A stretch of 64,000 bases of DNA, taken from assembly GCF_003314995.1 (NCBI RefSeq), contig NZ_QNRH01000005.1, positions 1-64,000 on the forward strand, written 5' to 3'. Under the pieces are notes generated by a model. The model had not been told where the DNA came from and ran no database searches. It saw nothing but the letters and a program-made list of their open reading frames with translations. This stretch comes from Pseudochrobactrum asaccharolyticum. GTDB taxonomy: Bacteria > Pseudomonadota > Alphaproteobacteria > Rhizobiales > Rhizobiaceae. A program made the position numbers and the translations under genes. Shown piece by piece: positions 53,506-61,599 of this stretch (positions within the stretch are counted from its first letter, which is position 1; each line of letters opens with the position of its first letter).

Positions 53506-53935
53506 TATCCGTCTTTTATCCGCTTTCTGTTGTGCAGCGCTTTAGCCCTGCTGCTGTATCGGACAAGCCTAACTGATAATCAGGAAAAGCAAAGCCGGAA
53601 TTGTCATATTTCTTCATAAAATCATAGTGAACAGTGGTTCCGTTATCACGACATAATAATTTTCAATGCAAGTCCGTGACATTTCTATGAAGCGCCCTAT
53701 ATCGGAAAGTTAAAGCGCTCTGCTCCGCAAAGCCTGCACATCTGAGACCTGCTCAGTCTGTCTTGCCCACACAATAAGGCGGAACAGATAATTATGAATG
53801 ATTCATCCGATATTTACCAAAGCAGCGTCTTATAGGATCAGATTGAATCGCTTTTATTGCCATCTTATCACCGCAATATCGTGCAGGGGATAAAACATAT
53901 CGTATATAAGAGCGTACAGATATTCGGACGGACCA
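53506..53935. other. Divergent intergenic region upstream of cpdR
   Basis: About 430 AT-rich bases. TATATAAG near 53903-53910 is a plausible -10 for cpdR, and GGACGG precedes its ATG. No conserved CtrA box (TTAA-N7-TTAA) stands out. No gene or structured RNA seen. Confidence 0.45.
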
Positions 53936-54298
53936 ATGAAAAGAATTCTGCTTGCTGAAGATGATAATGATATGCGCCGTTTTCTGGTGAAAGCACTGGA
54001 AAAAGCCGGCTATCATGTCACCCACTTTGACAACGGGGCCAGCGCCTATGAACGCCTGCGTGAAGAGCCGTTCTCTTTGCTGCTGACAGATATTGTTATG
54101 CCTGAAATGGACGGCATTGAACTGGCGCGCCGCGCGACCGAAATTGACCCTGATCTGAAGGTTATGTTCATCACCGGTTTTGCTGCTGTTGCACTCAATC
54201 CTGATTCACATGCGCCGCGTGAAGCCAAGGTTCTGTCCAAGCCATTTCACCTGCGTGATCTGGTCAATGAGATCGAAAAAATGCTGCTGGCTGCCTGA
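53936..54298 (+). CDS. cpdR: Single-domain response regulator CpdR
   Basis: A 120-residue receiver domain with no output domain. Asp9/Asp10 bind Mg2+, Asp52 (LLLTDIVMPEMDG) is the phospho-acceptor, and Thr80 and Lys102 complete the switch. The sequence is close to CpdR of Rhizobiales from memory (RRFLVKALEKAGY, FAAVALNPDS). Unphosphorylated CpdR primes ClpXP to degrade cell-cycle proteins such as CtrA; the CckA-ChpT relay controls it. Confidence 0.94.
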   Translation: MKRILLAEDDNDMRRFLVKALEKAGYHVTHFDNGASAYERLREEPFSLLLTDIVMPEMDGIELARRATEIDPDLKVMFITGFAAVALNPDSHAPREAKVLSKPFHLRDLVNEIEKMLLAA

Positions 54299-54375
54299 TC
54301 ACAGGTCAAACAGCTCAACCTGTTAAAAAACAACAGGTAAAACAAAGATTTTTCTCTTTATTCTTCAAAAGGGCA

Positions 54376-54404
54376 TTGACGCGCGCGAACCAATATGGTG
54401 TATG
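54376..54404 (+). promoter_or_regulatory. Predicted promoter of tRNA-Val
   Basis: TTGACG (54376-54381) and TGTATG (54399-54404) with a 17-base spacer, ending 13 bases before the tRNA. Confidence 0.5.
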
Positions 54405-54417
54405 CGCGTCATCGGAT

Positions 54418-54492
54418 GGGCGTATAGCTCAGCGGGAGAGCACTACATTGACATTGTAGGGGTCACAGGTTCAATCCCTGTTACGCCCACCA
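54418..54492 (+). tRNA. tRNA-Val (GAC)
   Basis: A 75-base cloverleaf. Acceptor GGGCGTA pairs with TACGCCC, followed by A and encoded CCA. The anticodon arm is CTACA-TTGACAT-TGTAG with anticodon GAC (valine). The T loop is TTCAATC. No integrated element is seen at its 3' end; a type A repeat starts 100 bases downstream. Confidence 0.97.
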
Positions 54493-54592
54493 TCCAGATC
54501 CAGCCTTAAAATTTTAAAATATATCATTACCAAGTTCGTTGGTGATGTGCCGGATTTATACTGCTTCAAAATAATGATTTGCAGATACCGGC

Positions 54593-54698
54593 TAGAGCAT
54601 AATTCCTTAAACTTGAATCAGTTTAAGGAAAAATTATGCTCTAATTTTAATGTGTTAGAGCGACCTTTGTGTGCCAAGTATGGCACACGGCGCTCTAG
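54593..54698. repeat. Palindromic intergenic repeat, type A copy 2
   Basis: Two palindromes: 54593-54643 (arms TAGAGCATAATTCC and AAATTATGCTCTA, inner TTAAAC/GTTTAA) and about 54655-54698 (TTAGAGCG to GCGCTCTAG, inner GTGTGCC/GGCACAC). It is the better preserved partner of 17245-17345. It lies directly 3' of the LprI-like gene, as copy 1 lies 3' of the acetyltransferase. Confidence 0.85.
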
Positions 54699-54707
54699 TA
54701 AAATAGC

Positions 54708-55421
54708 CTACTTATACTCTTTGCAATATTGCGGCGCTGCGGCTCCGCTCTGCTCACAACCGTTTTTAATTTCATCCATCATCAGACGGCAGCTATTTTC
54801 AGCATTGCATGGCGGATGGCTGCTGCCGGACATTTCCAGACAGCGGTCAACGAGCACTTTCGCCTTTGCTGCACCAACCGCTTGTGCGCATGTTCCCTTA
54901 TCCAGATTTCCGCTCAATTTCTGTACAGCAGGCTTTTGTGCTGCGGCCGGTTGAGCAGGCTTTACAGCCTTATCTGCATCAGCCTGTTTATGCGGCACAC
55001 AGGACAAATCCCCCTCTTCGCAATTCAACTGTACCCGCAGGTCAAGAATGCGCTGGCTGGTAAGTTCTGTAACGCAAGCCGCGATCAAAGACGGAGCAAC
55101 AGAACCATCCTGATAAGGTGCTGTTCTGAATGCACATTCTTTGTCACGATAAACAATCCAAGCGCGCTGAGCGTCACGCAAATTGGTTTTATCCTTGGCA
55201 CCGAGCTGCTTCATCAGAGTTTGATAATTCTTGTTCAAAAGCGCATCCGCACTTTTCATATCATCCCCCAGACAGGCGGTCATTTCAGACTGGGTTCGCG
55301 AAGTGCTACAATCTGCACCGCTTGCAGCCGCCTGCGCGACATTTCTGTCAACTGCGCCAAAAAATGCGGTGATGGCGAGACCAGCGATAAGAAAACCACG
55401 CTGTAAACAGACCTGAAACAT
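54708..55421 (-). CDS. LprI/DUF1311-type secreted Cys-rich protein
   Basis: A 237-residue secreted protein: signal peptide (about 1-32), then a lysozyme-inhibitor LprI-like domain (about 36-135: CSTSRTQSEMTACLGDDMKSADALLNKNYQ, and WIVYRDKECAF). An Ala/Pro/Lys linker (about 150-170) leads to a second small Cys-rich module (CAQAVGAAKAKVLVDRCL...CRLMM). LprI proteins inhibit lysozyme in mycobacteria; whether this one does is unknown. The ATG at 55421 lies eight bases after GGGGGA; the longer frame to 55454 is rejected. Confidence 0.75.
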   Translation of the reverse strand: MFQVCLQRGFLIAGLAITAFFGAVDRNVAQAAASGADCSTSRTQSEMTACLGDDMKSADALLNKNYQTLMKQLGAKDKTNLRDAQRAWIVYRDKECAFRTAPYQDGSVAPSLIAACVTELTSQRILDLRVQLNCEEGDLSCVPHKQADADKAVKPAQPAAAQKPAVQKLSGNLDKGTCAQAVGAAKAKVLVDRCLEMSGSSHPPCNAENSCRLMMDEIKNGCEQSGAAAPQYCKEYK

Positions 55422-55612
55422 CTTAATTCCCCCGATCAAAACTACCGGACACAATGAAAATGTAAAATTACTCCGCCATAATCCGTCTCGTCGGAGCCTG
55501 TTTTACAGTCCGGCACAGATATATTATTATACTGATCTGCATACTTCACAAGAGTATCAGTAAAACAGACGCAAAACGCAGTTAATGATCAGAACAATGG
55601 AATAAATAGCAG

Positions 55613-56212
55613 ATGAATGCTGACACACTGATCCCGCAGACACATGAAATCTTCGTTCATATCCGCATCATTATCGGCATGATTTTAGGATTAAGTGTCG
55701 CGCGTCTGGTCAGCGGATCAACACGCTTTATCCAGCATCCGGGCAAAGATAAAATCTATCCGGTACATTTCGGCTGGGTCATCTGTATATTTTTATTTAT
55801 TCTTCATTTCTGGTGGTTTGAATTTGCACTATCACAGATCAAGGTCTGGACATTCACACTCTATTTTCTGCTGATCTCTTATTCCATTATCTTTGTAATG
55901 CTGGCAGCAATGCTGTTTCCGGATCAGCTGACTGAGTATCAGGGGTTCAAAGATTATTTTCAGAGGCGGAAAAAGGGATTTTATATTCTTCTGCTCGCGC
56001 TGTTTACGATTGATAGTCTGGATACCCTGATCAAAGGCAAACAATATTACGACCATTACGGTATCTTATATCCGATACGCCAAACTCTCCTGATCGCCGG
56101 TGCCATAGGCGGGCTCATTTTCCGTTCCGAACGCTATGACACAATCTATGTCTTTGCGGCACTGGCATCACAAGTCGTGTGGATCATGGTGCTCTTTAAT
56201 TTGCCGAGCTAA
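55613..56212 (+). CDS. Integral membrane protein of unknown function
   Basis: A 199-residue protein with about five or six hydrophobic helices (near 15-35, 50-70, 78-103, 122-140, 152-172 and 178-196). Charged loops contain HPGKDKIYP and YFQRRKKGF. No family is recognised. The ribosome site is weak, but the frame is long, clearly membrane-protein-like and not a shadow of another gene. It converges on the tolC-type gene with eight bases between; no functional link is evident. Confidence 0.65.
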   Translation: MNADTLIPQTHEIFVHIRIIIGMILGLSVARLVSGSTRFIQHPGKDKIYPVHFGWVICIFLFILHFWWFEFALSQIKVWTFTLYFLLISYSIIFVMLAAMLFPDQLTEYQGFKDYFQRRKKGFYILLLALFTIDSLDTLIKGKQYYDHYGILYPIRQTLLIAGAIGGLIFRSERYDTIYVFAALASQVVWIMVLFNLPS

Positions 56213-56220
56213 GCGAGGCC

Positions 56221-57870
56221 TTAAATTTGAGCGCCGGTCAGCCGGCTGCGCAAGACACCAAGCGCTTGTGCTTTTCGGATAATCGCGGCGCGGTAACGAT
56301 ATTCGATCTCAATCTTGGTATTAATTGCCCCATAAATCGCCGCATCCGAGTTCAAAAGATCTGTCAATGAGCGCTTGCCAAGCTGATACTGTTCAAAAAA
56401 CAGATCGCGCGAGTCAATTGCCCGTTTGATTTGCTGCTCGATAACTTTTTTCTGCGATGCCGCACCCGAGGCATCTTCCACCGAGGCATCAAACAATGTT
56501 GAATTTGTCAGGCGGATCGAATCCACCCGATAACGTGCAGCACGCTCATTATCATTGGCCGCGGTTACACGAGCCCGTGTCGCACCGCCCTGATAAATAT
56601 TGCCTTTAATTGAAAGCATAACATTCGAGCTGGTATCGCCTTTTGAAGGATCATAAGAATAAGAGCCGCCGACACTCACACTTGGATAATACGAGGCTTT
56701 CTCAGCATTCAGCTGATATTTTGTCGCTTCCACCTCCTGCAAGGCCGCAATAATACTCGGATGTCTGTCGAGCATGCTGCGCTTCAGCGAGCGGTCGATA
56801 CTCTCCAGCAGCGGGTCGACCACTTTCAATCCCTGATAACTACCGCCGACTAAACTGATCAGAGTGGATCGTGCAGCCTGCTCAGTGGCAGTGGCGCCAA
56901 TCAGATCCGATTCCGCCCCATCCACACGCACATTCGCCAGCACCAGATCAGCCTGATCGGATACACCACTGTCTGAACGCAGCTTGATAATATCTCTCAT
57001 GCGCTGCAGCGAGGCCAGACTGTCCTCTGCGGATTCTTTCAGCATCTGCGCTCGCTGGGCGGCAACAAAGGCCATTGCCACTTCTGCCGCAACGCGCTCA
57101 CTGGTAACATCAATTTCCGCTCTCGCCCGCACTTCACTGCTTTTGGCCGCTTTGATAATATTTTTTGAGCGTCCGAAATCATAGACAAGCTGTTCCGCAT
57201 TCAAACCAACAGAGTTTGAAATCGTGCCGCTGGCTTTATCATTTTTAAAACTGCTGCCGACACCACCGCCAAAAGAGATTTGTGGATACTGAACAGACTG
57301 GGCGACCAGCACATTTGCCTTCTCGCGCCCTTCCATCGACTGCGCCGTCACAATATCCGGATGACGCCCGATTGCTTTCTGGATAGCCGCACCAACTGAC
57401 AAGGCTTTCTGCGGCTGGATAACACGGCGCGGCATCAGCGGCAGCAATGTCGCCTTATCTGAAGGCACCTTGTCCTCGGCGCTTGCTAACTCAGCAGCCT
57501 TTTCCTCAGCGTTCTTTTCAGCGGGCTTTGCGCTCTCCGGCTTTTTCTCCGCAAGCTTATTATCTGAAGGTTTCTTCTCTGCAGATTTTACGTCCTCTTC
57601 CGGCAACATAGCCAGAGTTGTACTGCGGGAAGGCATTTGAAAGCTGCTGGTCTCAGCGGCGGTTGCTATTGCCGTCTTTTGGAATGACTGCCACGGCTTG
57701 GCCACAACCTGACGGACGGCAGGTGCAGACGGCGTATAATCTTCACTGAGCATGCCTCGCAGCACCCAGTCCTGATAGGCAGCCATATCTGTCGCGCGGC
57801 TCTCGTTCAGGAGAGCACCCGATATAAGCGTAAACGCCAGTACACCAAGGGCTGAGACAGGGATTTGCAC
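56221..57870 (-). CDS. TolC family outer-membrane channel of the type I secretion system
   Basis: A 549-residue outer-membrane factor, longer than the usual 430-480. After a signal peptide (about 1-27) comes an unusual N-terminal extension of about 115 residues, including a Lys/Glu/Ala/Pro stretch (about 92-137, with EKKPESAKPAEKNAEEKA). The two OEP halves follow (about 155-549), with typical RHPDIVTA and RHPSIIAA repeat starts. It is in line with the HlyD and ABC genes but separated from them by a terminator, so it has its own promoter. It probably completes the tunnel for adhesin export. Confidence 0.88.
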   Translation of the reverse strand: MQIPVSALGVLAFTLISGALLNESRATDMAAYQDWVLRGMLSEDYTPSAPAVRQVVAKPWQSFQKTAIATAAETSSFQMPSRSTTLAMLPEEDVKSAEKKPSDNKLAEKKPESAKPAEKNAEEKAAELASAEDKVPSDKATLLPLMPRRVIQPQKALSVGAAIQKAIGRHPDIVTAQSMEGREKANVLVAQSVQYPQISFGGGVGSSFKNDKASGTISNSVGLNAEQLVYDFGRSKNIIKAAKSSEVRARAEIDVTSERVAAEVAMAFVAAQRAQMLKESAEDSLASLQRMRDIIKLRSDSGVSDQADLVLANVRVDGAESDLIGATATEQAARSTLISLVGGSYQGLKVVDPLLESIDRSLKRSMLDRHPSIIAALQEVEATKYQLNAEKASYYPSVSVGGSYSYDPSKGDTSSNVMLSIKGNIYQGGATRARVTAANDNERAARYRVDSIRLTNSTLFDASVEDASGAASQKKVIEQQIKRAIDSRDLFFEQYQLGKRSLTDLLNSDAAIYGAINTKIEIEYRYRAAIIRKAQALGVLRSRLTGAQI

Positions 57871-58020
57871 AAGTCATTCCAATCAAATGTCATTGTCTAG
57901 AACTCCGACATTTGATTGTTATGGTTAATGTTTCGATAATATACGCCTGTGCGAATACAATGATGATAACCAAAAGTACGTTTATAAAAATGACTGGCAA
58001 AATATAATAAAAACTACTGA

Positions 58021-58055
58021 TAAAATAAAACGGCCTGAAAAAATTTCAGGCCGTT
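58021..58055 (-). terminator. Terminator of the ABC-HlyD operon
   Basis: Reading leftward, AACGGCCTGAAA (58055-58044) pairs with TTTCAGGCCGTT (58040-58029), followed by TTATTTTA. It lies right after the HlyD gene. Confidence 0.9.
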
Positions 58056-58066
58056 CAAGTGCTTAA

Positions 58067-59254
58067 TTATCTTTCGCGAAGCGCTTCGCCCATCTTGTTC
58101 AATGGCTTGATCAAGTATTCCAGAACTGTTTTTGTACCTGTTCTGAACTCGACTGATGCGACCATTCCCGGAATGATCGGATGCTCTATCCCGTCTGGTG
58201 TTTTCAGGGAAGAATTATCCGTTTTCACGTATACACGATAATAAATAATACGCTTATCAACCTCGTCCACCAGCGTATCCGGTGATATGCGCTCCACCTT
58301 GCCCCACAGACCACCATAGATCGAATAATCATAGGCAGTGAGCTTGACGGCCGCCACCATGCCCGGACGGATAAAGGCAATATCACGCGGGTTTACACGC
58401 GCTTCAACGACCAGCTGTTCTTCAATCGGCACGATTTCCATAATCGTACCACCGGGTGCAATAACGCCGCCCACAGTGGTCACATCGATGTCTTTAACAA
58501 TACCCCGCACAGGTGCAGTGATAATCGTACGGGCAAGCTGATCCATACGCCCGACATTGAGCTTCACCTGCGAGTCCAGTTCTGCCATGGTCTTGGAGTA
58601 GCTTTCACGCGCAGTTACCTGAAACTGATTTTCCAGTTCTTTCATCTTACGGTCAAGTTCAACCACCTGCTGGCGAAGGCGGATAACTTCCACCTCACTC
58701 GCCGCACCCTTAGCCACCAACGGTTCCGTGAGTTTCAGTTCACGGGATGTCAGCGCAAAAGATTCCTTCAGGCTCGACAGATTGGCATTGAGTGTATCGC
58801 GCTGACTGTCAAACAAGCGTTGCTCGCGATCCATCAGGTCTTTTTCAGCTTTAACGCTTTCAGGAAAAACAAGATCTGTACCATTCATCTGAGAGCGCAA
58901 CCGAGCGGCGGCAGCTTCCAGCGAGAGAATTTTAGAATCCAGCTCACCATAAGAAGCACGAAAACGCGTATCATCAAGCACGGCCAGCTTCTGTCCGCCC
59001 TCAACAATATCGCCTTCCTGCACCAGAAGTTCTGACAGGATACCTCCTTCAAGAGACTGGATCATTTGCGCGCGGGAAGACGGAATGATCTTGCCGTTAC
59101 CGGCAGCAATTTCTTCCAGCGGTGCAAAATATGCCCAGAGCAGCAATGCACCGACTGCGATAAAGCTCATCCAGACCACGATAGATGGACGGCGGCTTTC
59201 CGGCAGCAAGCTGGGCTGGTGATAAAGTTCGGAGCCTTCAACTGTTTGCGACAT
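58067..59254 (-). CDS. HlyD family membrane fusion protein of the type I secretion system
   Basis: A 395-residue periplasmic adaptor: a short cytoplasmic N-terminus, one membrane helix (about 27-46), a lipoyl half-motif (PSSRAQMIQSLEGGILSELLVQEGD), a long coiled-coil hairpin (about 95-225), the second lipoyl half (ITAPVRGIVKDI) and a beta-barrel C-terminus (GMVASVEFRTGTKTVLEYLIKPL). It links the ABC exporter to TolC. It starts six bases after the ABC gene, whose end contains its ribosome site (CGGAG). Confidence 0.94.
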   Translation of the reverse strand: MSQTVEGSELYHQPSLLPESRRPSIVVWMSFIAVGALLLWAYFAPLEEIAAGNGKIIPSSRAQMIQSLEGGILSELLVQEGDIVEGGQKLAVLDDTRFRASYGELDSKILSLEAAAARLRSQMNGTDLVFPESVKAEKDLMDREQRLFDSQRDTLNANLSSLKESFALTSRELKLTEPLVAKGAASEVEVIRLRQQVVELDRKMKELENQFQVTARESYSKTMAELDSQVKLNVGRMDQLARTIITAPVRGIVKDIDVTTVGGVIAPGGTIMEIVPIEEQLVVEARVNPRDIAFIRPGMVAAVKLTAYDYSIYGGLWGKVERISPDTLVDEVDKRIIYYRVYVKTDNSSLKTPDGIEHPIIPGMVASVEFRTGTKTVLEYLIKPLNKMGEALRER

Positions 59255-59260
59255 TTAAGT

Positions 59261-61438
59261 TTACTCCGCTGACTTCAATTTCACGATTTGCGCTGTTTTC
59301 TGCGGCATGTCTGCCACAGCCGCACCTTGCAAACGTGCCAGCACAACGTCTTTCCTGTCATCAATGATAACGCGGCCGCGCTCCATCACGATAATTCTGT
59401 CCACCAGTTCAAGAATAGCCGGACGATGGGTGGCGATCACCACAGTACGCTCTTCCATCCATGGCTTGATCTCTTTGATAAACTGCTTTTCTGATGCCTC
59501 ATCCATTGCGGATGTTGGTTCATCAAGCAGCACAATCGACGGGTCGCGCAGCAAGGTTCTGGCCAGCATAATCGCCTGTTTCTGACCACCGGACAGCCCC
59601 GAGCCGCCTTCCATAACGGTTGTTTCCAGCCCTTTGGACAGCGTGCGGACAATCTGACCGGCACCACTGATGGACAGTGCCTCGTCAAATTGCGCGCGCG
59701 ATGCCAGAGGCGAACCGATCTGGATATTTTCCTGAATGGAACCGTGGAACAGACGGCTTTCCTGTGTCAGCAAACTCACTTTATTTCGCACATCATTGGT
59801 ATCGATATGCTGGATATTAGCCTTATCCAGCACGATAGCGCCTTTTTGCGCGGGTAATGCAGCACCAAGCAGTTTCAGCAAAGTAGTTTTACCGGCCCCG
59901 TTGCGGCCGACAAGCGCCACTTTTTCACCGGCTTTAATACGGATACTGCCAATACGCAGATTGGCCGGTGCCTCCGGATCATAACCGAATTCAACTCCGG
60001 TCAACTCATATTCACCGGTAATATGTGCACGGCGCATACGCTCAGCACCTGTCGGGTGATCAATCGGTTTTTCCAGAAGATCATCCAGACCTTTTTTGGC
60101 GGTTTTTGCCGACTGCCAACGTGTGAAAATCTGAGCCAGCTGTGCGAATGGCGACAAGGCACGGCCAGTCAGCATACTACAACCGATCACGCCACCGGTG
60201 GTCATATCACCGGCCAGAACCATATAAACACCGGCAACAATGACCATAACATAGGCCAGCTGCTGAACCGACTGGATCCAGTAGACATACATCGAGATAT
60301 ATTGTTTTTGCTTGGTTGCCGTTACCGATGAAGCCTGCGAATAACGATCCCACAAACGGTGGAAACGGCGTTCCGCCTGTAAGGCTTTGATATCTTCAAT
60401 ACCCTCGATCGATTCCACAAGGATCGCATGGCGCAACGCGCTTTCCTGCGCTGTCGCGTTCGATAATTTGGACAGAGGAATTTGCAGCAACAAACCCGGA
60501 ATGATGATCAGCGGCAAAGCAAGTGCCACCATAAGGATCAGCGGACCGCCGATCATCCAGATCACAAACAGGAAAACAATAGCGAATGGCATATCAATCG
60601 CTGCCGTCAGTGTGCTGGAGCCGAGAGACTCGCGGATTGTTTCCGTTTCACGCAACTGCGCGATGAAAGAACCAGTCGATTTCGGTCGCGCATCATTGCG
60701 GATATCCAGTGCACGCGCAAAGAACATACTCGAAATCGTTAAATCGACTTTTTTGCCGATCATATCGGCGAGCTTCATGCGCGATATTTTGAGCGAGTAT
60801 TCCAGCAAAACCGCCATAATAACGCCGGATGCCAGCACCCACAGTGTCGGTACGGATTGCGCGGGAACCACGCGATCCCAGACCTGCATACCGAATAAAG
60901 CGCCGCCAAGCGCCAGCAGGTTTGCAATGAACGAGGCAATGGCAATTTCGAAATGCCGGCGCTTGTCAGCCAGCAACATCGACCAGAACCACGAACCTTT
61001 ATAATTGGACAAATGCCGCGCAAGGCGCGCATCTTTGACCGCCTTTTTCGCGGAAACCAGCAGGAAAGTACCGGTTAAATACTTATCCGCATCCTCGCGG
61101 GCAATTTTCCATTCAATCGCCTCGGCCTGATCAACATTCACGCAGGTAATTTCTTCTTCGCCGACAGCTGCAATAATCGTTGCGCCACCTTCTTGCAGAC
61201 CGGCAACAATCGGAAATGCGAAGACCGGCAAGGCATAAAGATTGGTCTTGCTGAAAACCGCAGTCAGCCCGAGCCGCTTGGCCGCCTGAACCACATTGTC
61301 TTCAAAAGTTTTAGCCGCGGACCAAACGAAGGCGCGGCTTATCATATCGTTCGACACGGGCATTCCGTGATGGTTAGCAATCACACCAAGTGCTGCCGCC
61401 CAAGCGGACGGGTTCTTTTCCTGAGCCATACACATCAT
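59261..61438 (-). CDS. Type I secretion ABC exporter with inactive C39-like domain (LapB/BapC type)
   Basis: A 725-residue exporter. Residues 1-135 form a C39-like domain in which the catalytic Cys position is Ala (SAWAAALGVIANHHG), so it binds rather than cleaves the substrate. Six transmembrane helices (about 160-440) are followed by the ATPase domain with Walker A (GRNGAGKTT), signature (LSGGQKQA) and Walker B (VLLDEPTSAMDEAS). This form exports large adhesins without leader cleavage. It lies downstream of the adhesin gene and couples to HlyD. Confidence 0.94.
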   Translation of the reverse strand: MMCMAQEKNPSAWAAALGVIANHHGMPVSNDMISRAFVWSAAKTFEDNVVQAAKRLGLTAVFSKTNLYALPVFAFPIVAGLQEGGATIIAAVGEEEITCVNVDQAEAIEWKIAREDADKYLTGTFLLVSAKKAVKDARLARHLSNYKGSWFWSMLLADKRRHFEIAIASFIANLLALGGALFGMQVWDRVVPAQSVPTLWVLASGVIMAVLLEYSLKISRMKLADMIGKKVDLTISSMFFARALDIRNDARPKSTGSFIAQLRETETIRESLGSSTLTAAIDMPFAIVFLFVIWMIGGPLILMVALALPLIIIPGLLLQIPLSKLSNATAQESALRHAILVESIEGIEDIKALQAERRFHRLWDRYSQASSVTATKQKQYISMYVYWIQSVQQLAYVMVIVAGVYMVLAGDMTTGGVIGCSMLTGRALSPFAQLAQIFTRWQSAKTAKKGLDDLLEKPIDHPTGAERMRRAHITGEYELTGVEFGYDPEAPANLRIGSIRIKAGEKVALVGRNGAGKTTLLKLLGAALPAQKGAIVLDKANIQHIDTNDVRNKVSLLTQESRLFHGSIQENIQIGSPLASRAQFDEALSISGAGQIVRTLSKGLETTVMEGGSGLSGGQKQAIMLARTLLRDPSIVLLDEPTSAMDEASEKQFIKEIKPWMEERTVVIATHRPAILELVDRIIVMERGRVIIDDRKDVVLARLQGAAVADMPQKTAQIVKLKSAE

Positions 61439-61567
61439 CTTTCGGAACTAAGCATGCAGCCAGATTGGATCCGGTCTGGCCAACATGCGGAAAAACACAA
61501 AGGCCGGAACGGGCGCAATACGTGCACTGTACTGCGATACGTTCCGGATACGCTTACACAACACAAT

Positions 61568-61593
61568 GAGGCGCCCCTGTGCGGGGGCGCCTC
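61568..61593 (-). terminator. Strong hairpin after the adhesin gene
   Basis: GAGGCGCCCC (61568-61577) and GGGGCGCCTC (61584-61593) pair perfectly around a 6-base loop. The leftward flank is ATTGTGTTG, so the T tract is poor. It may partly terminate the adhesin mRNA, with read-through into the exporter genes, or protect its 3' end. Confidence 0.6.
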
Positions 61594-61599
61594 AAAAGA

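Noticed and set aside
54418-54700. Possible integration site at the tRNA-Val 3' end
   Set aside because: No integrase, no duplicated tRNA end and only a short palindromic repeat downstream.
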